From: Clostridia bacterium | GTDB taxonomy: Bacteria; Bacillota; Clostridia; Monoglobales; Firm-18 | Assembly (NCBI GenBank): GCA_017408205.1 | Contig: JAFQVC010000120.1 | Location: forward strand, 1-19,248 | Length of the DNA: 19,248 nt | Direction: 5' to 3' | In this document: positions 7,662 through 15,157 of the stretch, piece after piece | Layout of the letters: the number at the start of each line of letters is the position of its first letter | Numbering within the stretch: position 1 is the stretch's first letter | Made by a program: the position numbers and the translations under genes | Notes under the pieces: model-generated | Told to the model about the DNA's origin: nothing | What the model saw: the letters and a program-made list of their open reading frames with translations, nothing else | Database searches by the model: none

Positions 7662-7763
7662 ATGTTTGAAAACAAAAATCAAAATCAAGACAAAAATCAA
7701 AACCAGAACAAAAACGAAAACAAGAATCAGAACGAAAACAAAAACAACAACCAGAACAGATAA
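7662..7763 (+). CDS. 33-residue peptide with alternating Asn residues
   Basis: Short frame starting at ATG 7662 (MFENKNQNQDKNQNQ at the start) and ending at TAA 7761-7763. From residue 4 to 32 every even position is Asn except Asp10; the odd positions are K, Q, E or N, and the last residue is Arg. It has no hydrophobic segment, no signal and no Cys, so it should be highly hydrophilic and disordered. A purine-rich AAGGCAGGGTG (7642-7652) is a modest ribosome binding site about 9 bases upstream. Third codon positions vary freely (AAT/AAC, CAA/CAG, AAA/AAG) while the amino-acid pattern holds, which argues for a translated gene and not a simple DNA repeat. A strong terminator follows closely. It lies 73 bases after the SLH gene. 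I do not know the function; a small structural or spore-associated peptide is only a guess. Confidence 0.6.
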   Translation: MFENKNQNQDKNQNQNKNENKNQNENKNNNQNR

Positions 7764-7789
7764 TTTAGTTTTGTAGGACGATGCAGTAT

Positions 7790-7830
7790 AAGACACTATT
7801 TCTTGTTGGAATAGTGTCTTTTACTTTTTT
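7790..7830 (+). terminator. Rho-independent terminator after the Asn-rich peptide gene
   Basis: AAGACACTATT (7790-7800) pairs with AATAGTGTCTT (7810-7820), an 11-bp stem with one further G-U pair, a short loop and a T-rich tail (TTTTACTTTTTT). Confidence 0.85.
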
Positions 7831-7839
7831 TACATTTTT

Positions 7840-7870
7840 TTAACACAAAACATAAATTATATGTTATAAT
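7840..7870 (+). promoter_or_regulatory. Extended -10 promoter of the lipoprotein gene
   Basis: TGTTATAAT (7862-7870) is a perfect extended -10. A TTAACA (7840-7845) lies 19 bases upstream, a little far for a -35, and overlaps the end of the preceding terminator tail. GGAGGG (7881-7886) and ATG 7894 follow. Confidence 0.65.
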
Positions 7871-7893
7871 ATAAGACAATGGAGGGATAAACT

Positions 7894-9288
7894 ATGTTCA
7901 AGAAGTTTTTATCGGTATTTTTGACGTTAATACTTGCAATTTCTTTTGTCGGTTGCAAAAAACAACCTGCAACTGATACCGAGAAAGAAAAAGAAAATAA
8001 AATACATACGAAGAAGGAACAAAAGATTGACGAAGTTGACTGGAAGGAAGAAAACTATACATTAGTAAAACTTGATAACACGATTTTTAAATCAGAAGAC
8101 AAGAATATTGATTATAAAGACGGTGACGTAGCCATTACAAAAGGCGGTACTTATGTACTTAAGGGTTATTATTACGGTGGTATTGTTGTAGATACAACAG
8201 AAGAGGTAAATCTGGTTTTCAATACGGTTCAGTTGTTCCCGACCGGTGAGCCCGCAATAAGAGTTTTAAATGCAAAAAAAATCAATATTGTTCTTCAGGA
8301 GGACACAATAAACACCATAACGGATAAAACCGTTTATGAAAACGAAATGGGCACAATAATGAGTAATGTTGATTTGTACTTCATAGGAGACGGTGCATTG
8401 TTTATTGAAAGTTTCGCCAACGGAATTATGAGCGAAGAAAGTGTAATTTTCAGTGAATGTACTATAAATGTTGTTGCCGAGTCAAAGGGTGTGTATGCTA
8501 AAAAGTGCATTCATAATAAAAACGCTTCTGTAGGTGTTTACAGTGAAGAAAACGCTTTTGTTGCAAAAGAACATATTGAAATTGACGGTGGATATACGCA
8601 GGTTAAAAATGCCGAAGAAGGATTTGAAAGTTTAAGTATAGATATTTTAGACGGTATTGTGGATATAAAAGCCAAAGAAGACGGAATTAACGGAACAGAC
8701 AAACGTGATAATTTGTCCATTTTAAGCAATGAAAATGCAAAACAAATTCCTCAGGGCGAAAAACCAAAAGACAAACCGGTTGCACAGAACCTTCCTCAGG
8801 GAGAAATACCAAAGGACAAGCCAATCGTAGAACCTATGCCTGTCAGCACCGAAATCAGTAATGCTGTTTTGAATATAAAAGGTGGTAAAATTACTGTAAA
8901 CGCCGAGGGTGACGGTATAGATATAAATGGTGAAATTGTAATGGATGGCGGAACGGTAATAGTTTACGGAACAGACAGTAAAGAAGACGGAATGATTGAT
9001 TTTGACAAGACATTTACATTAAATGGCGGAACACTTATCTGTGCGGGACAACCACATATGCTTCAAAAAGTAACTTCAACCAAGGAGTCCGTTTTATTTG
9101 TTACAGATATCAGTGTCCCTGAAAATACCTTGGTTAAAATTACCAACAGCAAAAACGAAGAATTGTTCGAGTTTAATAACCCGAGAGCATTCACAACATT
9201 CTATATGGTTTCTGACCAACTCAGAAAAGGTGACGGTTACAACCTTGTATCAGGCAGTAAAAATATTAAAAACATTATAGCAGAATAA
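7894..9288 (+). CDS. Carbohydrate-binding lipoprotein, Cthe_2159/DUF4353 type
   Basis: 464 residues. Residues 1-21 are a lipoprotein signal ending in ISFVGC, with Cys21 as the lipidated residue; a very charged linker (KEKENK, KKEQK) follows to about 50. Residues about 60-460 resemble the Cthe_2159 (DUF4353) family, a right-handed beta-helix that binds acidic polysaccharides such as polygalacturonate. Seen here are TKGGTYVLKG, the V-N-L-V-F-N rung with EPAIRV, INIVLQEDTINTIT, the DGINGTD turn and the AEGDGIDINGE turn followed by GGTVIVYG. A Pro/Lys-rich insert at 285-314 is a duplicated 15-residue unit. It probably sits on the outer face of the membrane and binds a cell-wall or environmental polysaccharide. 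It has its own promoter and terminator, and lies close to the SLH glycosidase, which suggests a shared surface role. Confidence 0.85.
   Translation: MFKKFLSVFLTLILAISFVGCKKQPATDTEKEKENKIHTKKEQKIDEVDWKEENYTLVKLDNTIFKSEDKNIDYKDGDVAITKGGTYVLKGYYYGGIVVDTTEEVNLVFNTVQLFPTGEPAIRVLNAKKINIVLQEDTINTITDKTVYENEMGTIMSNVDLYFIGDGALFIESFANGIMSEESVIFSECTINVVAESKGVYAKKCIHNKNASVGVYSEENAFVAKEHIEIDGGYTQVKNAEEGFESLSIDILDGIVDIKAKEDGINGTDKRDNLSILSNENAKQIPQGEKPKDKPVAQNLPQGEIPKDKPIVEPMPVSTEISNAVLNIKGGKITVNAEGDGIDINGEIVMDGGTVIVYGTDSKEDGMIDFDKTFTLNGGTLICAGQPHMLQKVTSTKESVLFVTDISVPENTLVKITNSKNEELFEFNNPRAFTTFYMVSDQLRKGDGYNLVSGSKNIKNIIAE
8746..8835 (+). repeat. Two tandem 45-base units in the lipoprotein gene
   Basis: Units 8746-8790 and 8791-8835 encode IPQGEKPKDKPVAQN and LPQGEIPKDKPIVEP. 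Nine core residues (PQGE, PKDKP) are shared, with differing third positions, so the duplication is not recent. It forms a flexible Pro/Lys linker between beta-helix rungs. Confidence 0.8.
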
Positions 9289-9291
9289 TAT

Positions 9292-9327
9292 AAAAACCTT
9301 TGGAATTTAACAGTTCCAAAGGTTTTT
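9292..9327 (+). terminator. Rho-independent terminator after the lipoprotein gene
   Basis: AAAAACCTTTGGAA (9292-9305) and TTCCAAAGGTTTTT (9314-9327) form a perfect 14-bp stem with an 8-base loop and a T run in the right arm. Confidence 0.88.
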
Positions 9328-9348
9328 AAAAATTTTGGTAAAAAGATA

Positions 9349-9377
9349 TTGAAAATTGTTGCTTTTTATGGTATGAT
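9349..9377 (+). promoter_or_regulatory. Promoter of the hom-thrB-lysC operon
   Basis: TTGAAA (9349-9354), a 17-base spacer, and TATGAT (9372-9377) preceded by TGG, giving an extended -10. The start would be near 9384, leaving a leader of about 20 bases before hom, so no lysine or SAM riboswitch, T-box or attenuator fits here. Confidence 0.7.
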
Positions 9378-9403
9378 AATTAGTTACAGAAAGGATGTTG
9401 AAA

Positions 9404-10615
9404 ATGGTTAATGTAGCAGTATTGGGTTACGGTACAGTCGGCTCGGGTGTTGTTGAAATTATAAACGGCGGACAGTTCCTTAAAAAAGCTGGAGACGAAA
9501 TTAACGTCAAAGCAATATTGGATATAAGAAAATTCCCGGGGGACACTTACGAAAACCTTGTTACCGATAATTATGATAATATATTAAACGACGATGAAAT
9601 ATCAATTATTGTAGAAACAATGGGTGGCTTAAAACCCGCTTACGATTTTACAAAACGCGCACTTTTAAAGGGCAAAAGCGTTGTTACATCAAACAAGGAA
9701 CTTGTAGCAACACACGGTGCAGAGTTGTTGAAAATCGCAAAAGAAAACAACGTAAGTTATCTTTTTGAAGCAAGTGTGGGCGGTGGTATCCCTATTATAA
9801 GACCTCTTAACAACTGTCTTGCTGCTAATGACATAACTTCAATACTTGGTATTTTAAACGGTACAACCAATTACATTCTTACACAGATGTTCAAAAACGG
9901 TGTGTCTTTTGATAATGCTCTTTCTGATGCTCAGGCAAAGGGATATGCTGAACAAAATCCCGCAGCAGATATTGAAGGACACGATGCCTGCAGAAAAATC
10001 GCCATTTTATCATCTCTGGCATACGGAAAACACATAAACAGTAATGAAATAAAAACAGAGGGTATTACTAAAATTTCTTCTGCAGATGTAAACTATGCCG
10101 AAGAAGAGGGCTACAGTATTAAACTTATCGGCAGAAGCAAGAATCTGGGTGACGGAGTTTACGCCTGCGTTTCACCTGTTATGTTGCCGAAAGGTCATCC
10201 TTTGTCAGATGTAGAAGATGTATTTAACGCAATACTTGTAAACGGAAGTGCAACAGGTGATGTTATGTTTTACGGAAAAGGCGCTGGTAAACTGCCCACC
10301 GCAAGTGCAGTTGTTGCCGACGTAATTGATATAGTAAAACATAAGGGCTACGGTGCACCTTTCTGGGAGGACGGCGGAGTTACAGTTGCAGTCAACCCCG
10401 ACCCCGTTAAAAAGTATGTAAGAGTAAGTGATAACGGAAGAGGCGCAAGTGCAGTTACAGCAATATTCGGAGAAGTAAAAATGTTGAAATCCGAAAGTGG
10501 TGAAGTTGTATTTATTACCGACTATCTGACTGAAAACGAGTTTGACAACAATATTTCAAAATTGCAAGGTATTTTAGGACAAGACAGTATAATCAATACT
10601 ATTACTGTTTTATAA
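9404..10615 (+). CDS. hom: Homoserine dehydrogenase
   Basis: 403 residues. It reduces L-aspartate semialdehyde to L-homoserine with NAD(P)H in the cytoplasm, the branch step to threonine and methionine. The N-terminal Rossmann motif GYGTVGSG (8-15) binds the cofactor. TSNKELVATHG and FEASVGGGIPIIRPL are family signatures. KGYAEQNPAADIEGHDACRK (179-198) carries the substrate and catalytic residues, with Asp194 and Lys198 the probable catalytic pair. The C-terminus from about 333 is a short ACT-like domain (YVRVSDN, then SAVTAIFGE and VVFITDYL), probably for threonine feedback control. ATG 9395 is also in frame, but AGAAAGG abuts it; spacing favours ATG 9404. It is first gene of a six-gene operon, 13 bases before thrB. 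Confidence 0.95.
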   Translation: MVNVAVLGYGTVGSGVVEIINGGQFLKKAGDEINVKAILDIRKFPGDTYENLVTDNYDNILNDDEISIIVETMGGLKPAYDFTKRALLKGKSVVTSNKELVATHGAELLKIAKENNVSYLFEASVGGGIPIIRPLNNCLAANDITSILGILNGTTNYILTQMFKNGVSFDNALSDAQAKGYAEQNPAADIEGHDACRKIAILSSLAYGKHINSNEIKTEGITKISSADVNYAEEEGYSIKLIGRSKNLGDGVYACVSPVMLPKGHPLSDVEDVFNAILVNGSATGDVMFYGKGAGKLPTASAVVADVIDIVKHKGYGAPFWEDGGVTVAVNPDPVKKYVRVSDNGRGASAVTAIFGEVKMLKSESGEVVFITDYLTENEFDNNISKLQGILGQDSIINTITVL

Positions 10616-10628
10616 GAGGAGATAAGAA

Positions 10629-11534
10629 ATGGGGAACTGTCAGGTTAGAATTCCTGCAACAAGTGCTAATATGGGAAGTGGTTTTGATACAATCGGTGTT
10701 GCATTAAAGTTGTACAACACTGTTACTGTTGAAGAAACTGACAGCGGTCTGGAAATAGAAGTGCTTGATGCTTCAAAAAAATTCCTTCCCAAAGATGAGC
10801 GTAACCTTGTATATCGTGGGATAAAAACTGTTTTTGACCACGTTGATTACAAGTGTAACGGACTAAAAATTGTTTTAAATAATGAGATTCCAGTAACAAG
10901 AGGACTCGGGAGCAGCAGTTCGGGTATAGTCGGAGGACTTCTGGCAGGGAACTATCTTTCAGGCAATACTCTTTCTACTGACGAGTTAGTTAATCTTGCC
11001 TGCAAACTTGAAGGTCATCCCGACAACACCACACCTGCATTAACGGGTGGTTTTGCGGTTGCAGTTAAAACCGACCCTGTGTCATACATCAAACTTCCTG
11101 CGAAGTACAATGATTTGCGACTTGCCTTGTTTATTCCTGATTTTCCGCTTAATACAGTAAGAGCAAGAGGAGTTCTTCCAAAAGCGGTGTCACATACTGA
11201 TGCGGTTTACAATATTTCAAGAGCGTCACTTCTTACCGCGTCAATTATGTCGGGGAGATATGATTTGCTGGGTACGGCGTTGCAGGACAGAATGCATCAG
11301 CCATTCCGCAAATGTCTTATCGGCGGAGTTAACAGAATTTTTAAATTCGGCAAAGACAACGGTGCTTACGGAACATATATAAGCGGTTCAGGACCCACAA
11401 TAGTGTCTGTTATTGACAGCAGTATTGAAAACAGATTTTATAGCGAAGCACAAGATTTTTTGAAAAAGCATATGAATAATTGGAGTATAAAAATTGTTGA
11501 AATAGACCAGAATGGCGCAACAGTTAATATATAA
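10629..11534 (+). CDS. thrB: Homoserine kinase
   Basis: 301 residues, the normal size for GHMP-family homoserine kinase, which makes O-phospho-L-homoserine from homoserine and ATP. Motif 1 is VRIPATSANMGSGFDTIGVA near the N-terminus. The ATP-binding loop is TRGLGSSSSG (90-99), slightly unusual in having four serines where G-L-G-S-S-A is more common. EGHPDNTTPALTGGF is the following conserved block, and GTYISGSGPTIVS is the C-terminal motif 3. TAAGAGGAG before ATG 10629 fixes the start. The stop overlaps the AAAGGAGG of lysC. The next pathway enzyme, threonine synthase (thrC), is not in this operon. Confidence 0.95.
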   Translation: MGNCQVRIPATSANMGSGFDTIGVALKLYNTVTVEETDSGLEIEVLDASKKFLPKDERNLVYRGIKTVFDHVDYKCNGLKIVLNNEIPVTRGLGSSSSGIVGGLLAGNYLSGNTLSTDELVNLACKLEGHPDNTTPALTGGFAVAVKTDPVSYIKLPAKYNDLRLALFIPDFPLNTVRARGVLPKAVSHTDAVYNISRASLLTASIMSGRYDLLGTALQDRMHQPFRKCLIGGVNRIFKFGKDNGAYGTYISGSGPTIVSVIDSSIENRFYSEAQDFLKKHMNNWSIKIVEIDQNGATVNI

Positions 11535-11547
11535 AGGAGGAATTACA

Positions 11548-12759
11548 GTGAGTTTAATAGTTAAAAAATTCGGCGGAAGTTCTGTTGCCAATGCTGAAAA
11601 AGTAATGAACGTAGCAACAATAATTACTGACGAATACAAAGCAGGAAATTCAGTAGTAGTTGTTGTTTCCGCGCAAGGTGACACAACAGACGATTTCCTT
11701 GAAAAAGCGGCGGAAATAAATAAAAAACCGTCTAAACGAGAAATGGACGTGTTGCTGTCTGCAGGTGAACAGATATCAATGTCTTTACTTGCTATGGCTA
11801 TCGAGAAAATAGGTTGTCCCGTAATATCACTTACGGGTTGGCAGGCAGGCGTTACAACCAACAGCGTTTACGGTATGGCAAGAATCAAGACAATCAATAC
11901 TGAAAGAATTAAAAAGGAACTTGACTCAAACAGAATCGTAATTGTGGCGGGCTTCCAGGGAATCAACAAATATGATGATATAACAACTCTGGGCAGAGGC
12001 GGAAGCGATACTTCTGCAGTTGCTCTGGCTGCAGCACTTCACGCAGACAAGTGTGAAATTTACACAGACGTTGACGGAGTATATACTGCAGACCCGAGAA
12101 TTGTAAAAGATGCACAGAAATTAGATGACATTTCTTATGATGAAATGCTCGAACTTGCAAGTCTTGGTGCAAATGTACTTCACAACCGTTCAGTTGAACT
12201 TGCTTTAAAATATGATGTTAAACTTGAAGTTAAATCGAGTTTTGAAAGAGTGCCAGGCACAACAGTTAAGGAGGTAAAAAACGTGGAAAAAATGTTAGTT
12301 AGAGGGGTAACCCGTGATAATGATGTAGCAACCGTTTCTTTGGTAGGTGTTGAAAACACACCCGGTAAAGCATTCAAAGTATTTTCATTACTTGCAAAAG
12401 GCAATATCAATGTTGATATGATTTTGCAATCAATAGGCAGAGAAAACAGCAAAGACATTACTTTCTCAGTACCTTTGAATCAGTTGGAATCAGCAATTGA
12501 ATTGTTGGAAGAAAACCTTGAACTTGTTGGTGCACAGAAAATTGACAGCGAAAAAGAAGTTTCTAAAGTTTCAATTGTTGGTGCAGGTATGGTTAGTAAC
12601 CCCGGTGTTGCCGCTAAAATGTTCGAGGCGCTTTATAACGCACAAATTAACATTATGATGATTTCTACATCAGAGATTAAAGTTTCTGTTATCATTGACA
12701 AGGCAGATGCAGAAAAAGCGGTAAAAGCAATCCACGATAAATTCTTTAACCATGAGTGA
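11548..12759 (+). CDS. lysC: Aspartate kinase, lysine-sensitive class with two ACT domains
   Basis: 403 residues starting at GTG 11548 behind a perfect AAAGGAGG. It phosphorylates L-aspartate, the first step towards lysine, threonine and methionine. The kinase domain (about 1-245) has KKFGGSSV (6-13), the serine/threonine-rich GEQISMSLLA block, TTLGRGGSDTSA (146-157) for nucleotide and substrate binding, and YTDVDGVYTADPR. The regulatory part (about 249-403) has two ACT domains: VSLVGVENTPGKAFKVFSLL with NINVDMILQS, and VSIVGAGMVSNPGVAAKMFE with INIMMISTSEIKVSVII. This architecture is shared with B. subtilis aspartokinase II and the Corynebacterium enzyme. An internal ribosome binding site and in-frame start at codon 246 probably also give the regulatory part as a separate subunit. 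It overlaps rlmB by 8 bases. Confidence 0.96.
   Translation: MSLIVKKFGGSSVANAEKVMNVATIITDEYKAGNSVVVVVSAQGDTTDDFLEKAAEINKKPSKREMDVLLSAGEQISMSLLAMAIEKIGCPVISLTGWQAGVTTNSVYGMARIKTINTERIKKELDSNRIVIVAGFQGINKYDDITTLGRGGSDTSAVALAAALHADKCEIYTDVDGVYTADPRIVKDAQKLDDISYDEMLELASLGANVLHNRSVELALKYDVKLEVKSSFERVPGTTVKEVKNVEKMLVRGVTRDNDVATVSLVGVENTPGKAFKVFSLLAKGNINVDMILQSIGRENSKDITFSVPLNQLESAIELLEENLELVGAQKIDSEKEVSKVSIVGAGMVSNPGVAAKMFEALYNAQINIMMISTSEIKVSVIIDKADAEKAVKAIHDKFFNHE
12283..12759 (+). CDS. Probable internally started regulatory (beta) subunit of aspartate kinase
   Basis: Inside lysC, AAGGAGGT (12268-12275) is a full Shine-Dalgarno match, followed after seven bases by GTG 12283 (codon 246), with ATG 12292 (codon 249) as a second candidate. 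Both are in frame. The product would be 158 or 155 residues, exactly the two ACT domains. In B. subtilis aspartokinase II and in Corynebacterium the same gene makes an alpha chain and an in-frame beta chain of this extent, so the conserved position supports real use. The Shine-Dalgarno also encodes K-E-V, so chance cannot be fully excluded. The subunit would bind the amino-acid effector in an alpha2-beta2 enzyme. Confidence 0.6.
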   Translation: MEKMLVRGVTRDNDVATVSLVGVENTPGKAFKVFSLLAKGNINVDMILQSIGRENSKDITFSVPLNQLESAIELLEENLELVGAQKIDSEKEVSKVSIVGAGMVSNPGVAAKMFEALYNAQINIMMISTSEIKVSVIIDKADAEKAVKAIHDKFFNHE

Positions 12760-13477
12760 TTTATTAGAGGGCAGAAACCCAATAACTGAAGCACTTAAGG
12801 CGGACAGAGAAATTGATAAAATTCTGTATTCGGGCGTTGACGGAAGTGTTAAAAAGATACTTGGTATGGCAAAAGACAAAGGAATACCAACCGTTAAGGC
12901 AGACAGAAAAAGATTGGATGAATTATCTGAAACAGGCAATCACCAAGGGGTGATTGCTTATGTTTCTGCACACAGATACTATTCTGTTGAAGAAATTTTA
13001 GAATATGCAAGAAGTAAAGGGGAACAGCCATTTATCGTTGTTTTAGATGAAATAGAAGACCCGCACAATCTTGGCTCAATTATGAGAAGTGCCGAAGGTG
13101 CAGGTGTTCACGGAATAATTATTCCAAAAAGGCACAGCGTAGGTCTTAATTCTACAGTTGCTAAAACTTCTGCAGGTGCAATTGAGTATATGCGTGTTGC
13201 AAAGGTTTCCAACATTGCATCAACAATTGAGAAGTTGAAAAAAGACGGTATCTGGTTTTATGCAACTCATCAGGATGCCACAATGGGATACGATGAGGCG
13301 GATTATAGCGGAGGAGTAGGGATAGTTATCGGCAGCGAGGGAAAAGGTGTTTCAAGAATTGTTGCCGAAAAGTGTGACTTTTTAATAAGTATTCCTATGA
13401 AAGGCAAAATTAATTCTCTTAATGCATCTGTTGCAGCGGGAATTATTATTTACAACGTGATAAATAAAAAAGATTAG
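12752..13477 (+). CDS. rlmB: 23S rRNA (guanosine-2'-O-)-methyltransferase RlmB-type (SpoU/TrmH family)
   Basis: 241 residues, the usual RlmB/YacO length. It begins with the substrate-binding subdomain (LLEGRNPITEALKA, then GNHQGVIAYVS) and continues with the SPOUT knotted methyltransferase: motif 1 DPHNLGSIMRSAEGAG (about 103-118, with Asn106 and Arg112), motif 2 IGSEGKGVS (about 193-201, Glu196), and motif 3 NSLNASVAAG (about 221-230). The enzyme methylates a ribosomal or tRNA ribose 2'-OH with SAM; G2251 of 23S rRNA is the target of characterised RlmB. The start ATG 12752 lies inside the last codons of lysC (8-base overlap), with no Shine-Dalgarno upstream, so translation is probably coupled to lysC. 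Its place between aspartate-pathway genes is presumably operon economy and not functional linkage. Confidence 0.9.
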   Translation: MSDLLEGRNPITEALKADREIDKILYSGVDGSVKKILGMAKDKGIPTVKADRKRLDELSETGNHQGVIAYVSAHRYYSVEEILEYARSKGEQPFIVVLDEIEDPHNLGSIMRSAEGAGVHGIIIPKRHSVGLNSTVAKTSAGAIEYMRVAKVSNIASTIEKLKKDGIWFYATHQDATMGYDEADYSGGVGIVIGSEGKGVSRIVAEKCDFLISIPMKGKINSLNASVAAGIIIYNVINKKD

Positions 13478-13487
13478 GGGTGTTACC

Positions 13488-13757
13488 GTGAAAGCAGTAG
13501 TTACTGTTCTGGGTAGTGACAAAGTTGGTATTATTGCTAAAGTTACTGCAGTTTTAGCACAGTACAACGTAAACATTTTAGATATTACGCAAACAATTAT
13601 GCAAAATATATTTACTATGATTATGCTTGTAGATATTTTAAACTCGAATATTCCTTTTTCAGAACTTGTTGACATTTTAAATGACACAGGTAAAGAACTC
13701 GGTGTTGATATTAAAACACAGCACGAGGATATTTTTAAGTCTATGCAGGAGATATAA
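13488..13757 (+). CDS. ACT-domain protein, UPF0237 family
   Basis: 89 residues forming a single ACT domain. It starts at GTG 13488 behind AGGGGTG. The first strand VVTVLGSDKVGIIAKVTAVL with its Gly-Ile turn is the ligand-binding loop, followed by YNVNILDITQTIM and a strand FTMIMLVDI. The order and length match the UPF0237 group, small GcvR-like proteins thought to sense amino acids. The gene stands 12 bases before the PFL/UPF0210 gene; this pairing is widespread in Firmicutes and archaea, so the two probably work together, but the process is unknown. Confidence 0.9.
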   Translation: MKAVVTVLGSDKVGIIAKVTAVLAQYNVNILDITQTIMQNIFTMIMLVDILNSNIPFSELVDILNDTGKELGVDIKTQHEDIFKSMQEI

Positions 13758-13769
13758 GGAGAGATTGTT

Positions 13770-15128
13770 TTGATTAATTCACGCAAGGTTTTAGAAACAA
13801 TTAAAATGATAAATGAAGAAAATCTTGACATAAGAACAATAACAATGGGTATCTCTTTGCGTGATTGCTGCGGAGAGGATATTGACAGAGTTTGCGAAAA
13901 AATTTATGACAAGATTACAAAAAAAGCAGAAAATCTTGTAAAAACAGGTGAAGATATTGAGCACGAATACGGTATTCCCATTATAAACAAACGAATTTCT
14001 GTTACTCCCATAGCCACTATCGGTGAAAGTTGCAATTCTGACAGTTATGTTAAAATTGCAAAATGTCTTGACAAAGCCGCTGATGCCACGGGCGTTAATT
14101 TTGTTGGCGGTTTTTCCGCTCTTGTTCATAAGGGATATACAAAAGGCGACAGAATTTTAATAAATTCTATTCCCGAAGCACTTGCCACAACCGAAAAAGT
14201 CTGTTCTTCAGTTAATGTGGCTTCGACACGTGCAGGTATTAATATGGATGCAGTATATGAAATGGGTAAAATTATCAAACAGACTGCAGAATATACAAAA
14301 GACAGAGCCGGCTTTGGCTGTGCGAAATTAGTTGTTTTTTCTAACGCGGTTGAGGACAATCCCTTTATGGCGGGTGCTTTTCACGGCGTTGGTGAGCCGG
14401 AAACTGTAATAAACGTAGGTGTTTCCGGTCCCGGTGTTGTTAAAAAAGCCCTTGAAAAAGTTAAAGGGGAAGATTTCAGCGTAGTTGCAGATACAATCAA
14501 AAGAACTGCCTATAAAATAACAAGAATGGGACAGTTGGTTGCAAAAGAAGCGTCAACTCGTCTTAACGTTCCTTTTGGTATTGTTGATTTGTCTTTAGCA
14601 CCTACTCCTGCAATAGGGGACAGTGTTGCGTATATTTTAGAGGAAATGGGTATTGAAAAATGCGGTACTCACGGCACAACCGCCGCCCTTGCACTTTTAA
14701 ATGATGCAGTTAAAAAAGGCGGAGTTATGGCGTCATCTCACGTTGGTGGTTTAAGCGGTGCTTTTATACCTGTGTCTGAAGATGCGGGTATGATTGATGC
14801 GGTAAACATCGGTGCATTGTCTTTGGATAAACTTGAAGCAATGACTTGTGTTTGCTCCGTTGGACTTGATATGTTTGCAGTCCCGGGGGATACAAGCGCC
14901 GAAACTATTGCGGCTATTATTGCCGATGAAGCGGCAATCGGTATGATTAACACTAAAACTACTGCAGTTCGTGTTATTCCCGCACCCGGCTCAAAAGTTG
15001 GCGACAGAGTGGATTTTGGCGGTCTTTTGGGACATGCTTATGTTATGCCGCTTAACAAATACAAAAGTGATGATTTTGTTAAAAGAGGAGGAAGAATTCC
15101 TGCTCCTATTAACAGCTTAAAGAATTAA
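13770..15128 (+). CDS. PFL family protein (UPF0210/DUF711)
   Basis: 452 residues, the normal length of UPF0210. It starts at TTG 13770 after AAGGAGAG. Typical segments are [13 protein letters not shown] near the N-terminus, [46 protein letters not shown], and LDLS-type [16 protein letters not shown], followed by [13 protein letters not shown] and the C-terminal [11 protein letters not shown] and [13 protein letters not shown]. The family name refers to distant similarity to pyruvate formate-lyase-like proteins; I see no Cys-Cys or glycyl-radical motif that would prove radical chemistry, and the reaction is not known. It is the last gene of the hom operon and ends at a strong terminator. Confidence 0.92.
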   Translation: MINSRKVLETIKMINEENLDIRTITMGISLRDCCGEDIDRVCEKIYDKITKKAENLVKTGEDIEHEYGIPIINKRISVTPIATIGESCNSDSYVKIAKCLDKAADATGVNFVGGFSALVHKGYTKGDRILINSIPEALATTEKVCSSVNVASTRAGINMDAVYEMGKIIKQTAEYTKDRAGFGCAKLVVFSNAVEDNPFMAGAFHGVGEPETVINVGVSGPGVVKKALEKVKGEDFSVVADTIKRTAYKITRMGQLVAKEASTRLNVPFGIVDLSLAPTPAIGDSVAYILEEMGIEKCGTHGTTAALALLNDAVKKGGVMASSHVGGLSGAFIPVSEDAGMIDAVNIGALSLDKLEAMTCVCSVGLDMFAVPGDTSAETIAAIIADEAAIGMINTKTTAVRVIPAPGSKVGDRVDFGGLLGHAYVMPLNKYKSDDFVKRGGRIPAPINSLKN

Positions 15129-15157
15129 AAAATCGGGAGATTTCTCCCGATTTTTTT
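15127..15157. terminator. Bidirectional terminator between the PFL gene and ylmC
   Basis: TCGGGAG (15133-15139) pairs with CTCCCGA (15144-15150) across a 4-base loop; A6 and T6-7 flanks extend the stem to about 13 bp. A runs on one side and T runs on the other serve the plus-strand operon and the converging minus-strand gene alike. It overlaps the stop codons of both genes. Confidence 0.88.

Noticed and set aside
7662..7763. CRISPR-like or microsatellite array
   Set aside because: Units of six bases vary and no spacer-repeat structure exists; the pattern is explained by codons.
7599..7796. Minus-strand frame of 65 residues with long alternating Val/Leu/Ile-Phe stretch, resembling a membrane peptide
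   Set aside because: It is the complement of the alternating Asn codons of the plus-strand peptide gene, runs through the terminator, and has no ribosome binding site.
9328..9403. Lysine or SAM riboswitch, or T-box, before hom
   Set aside because: Promoter to start codon leaves about 20 bases of leader and no conserved elements are seen.
11388..11861. 157-residue minus-strand frame across the thrB-lysC junction
   Set aside because: Overlaps two certain genes; no start signal and no known domain.
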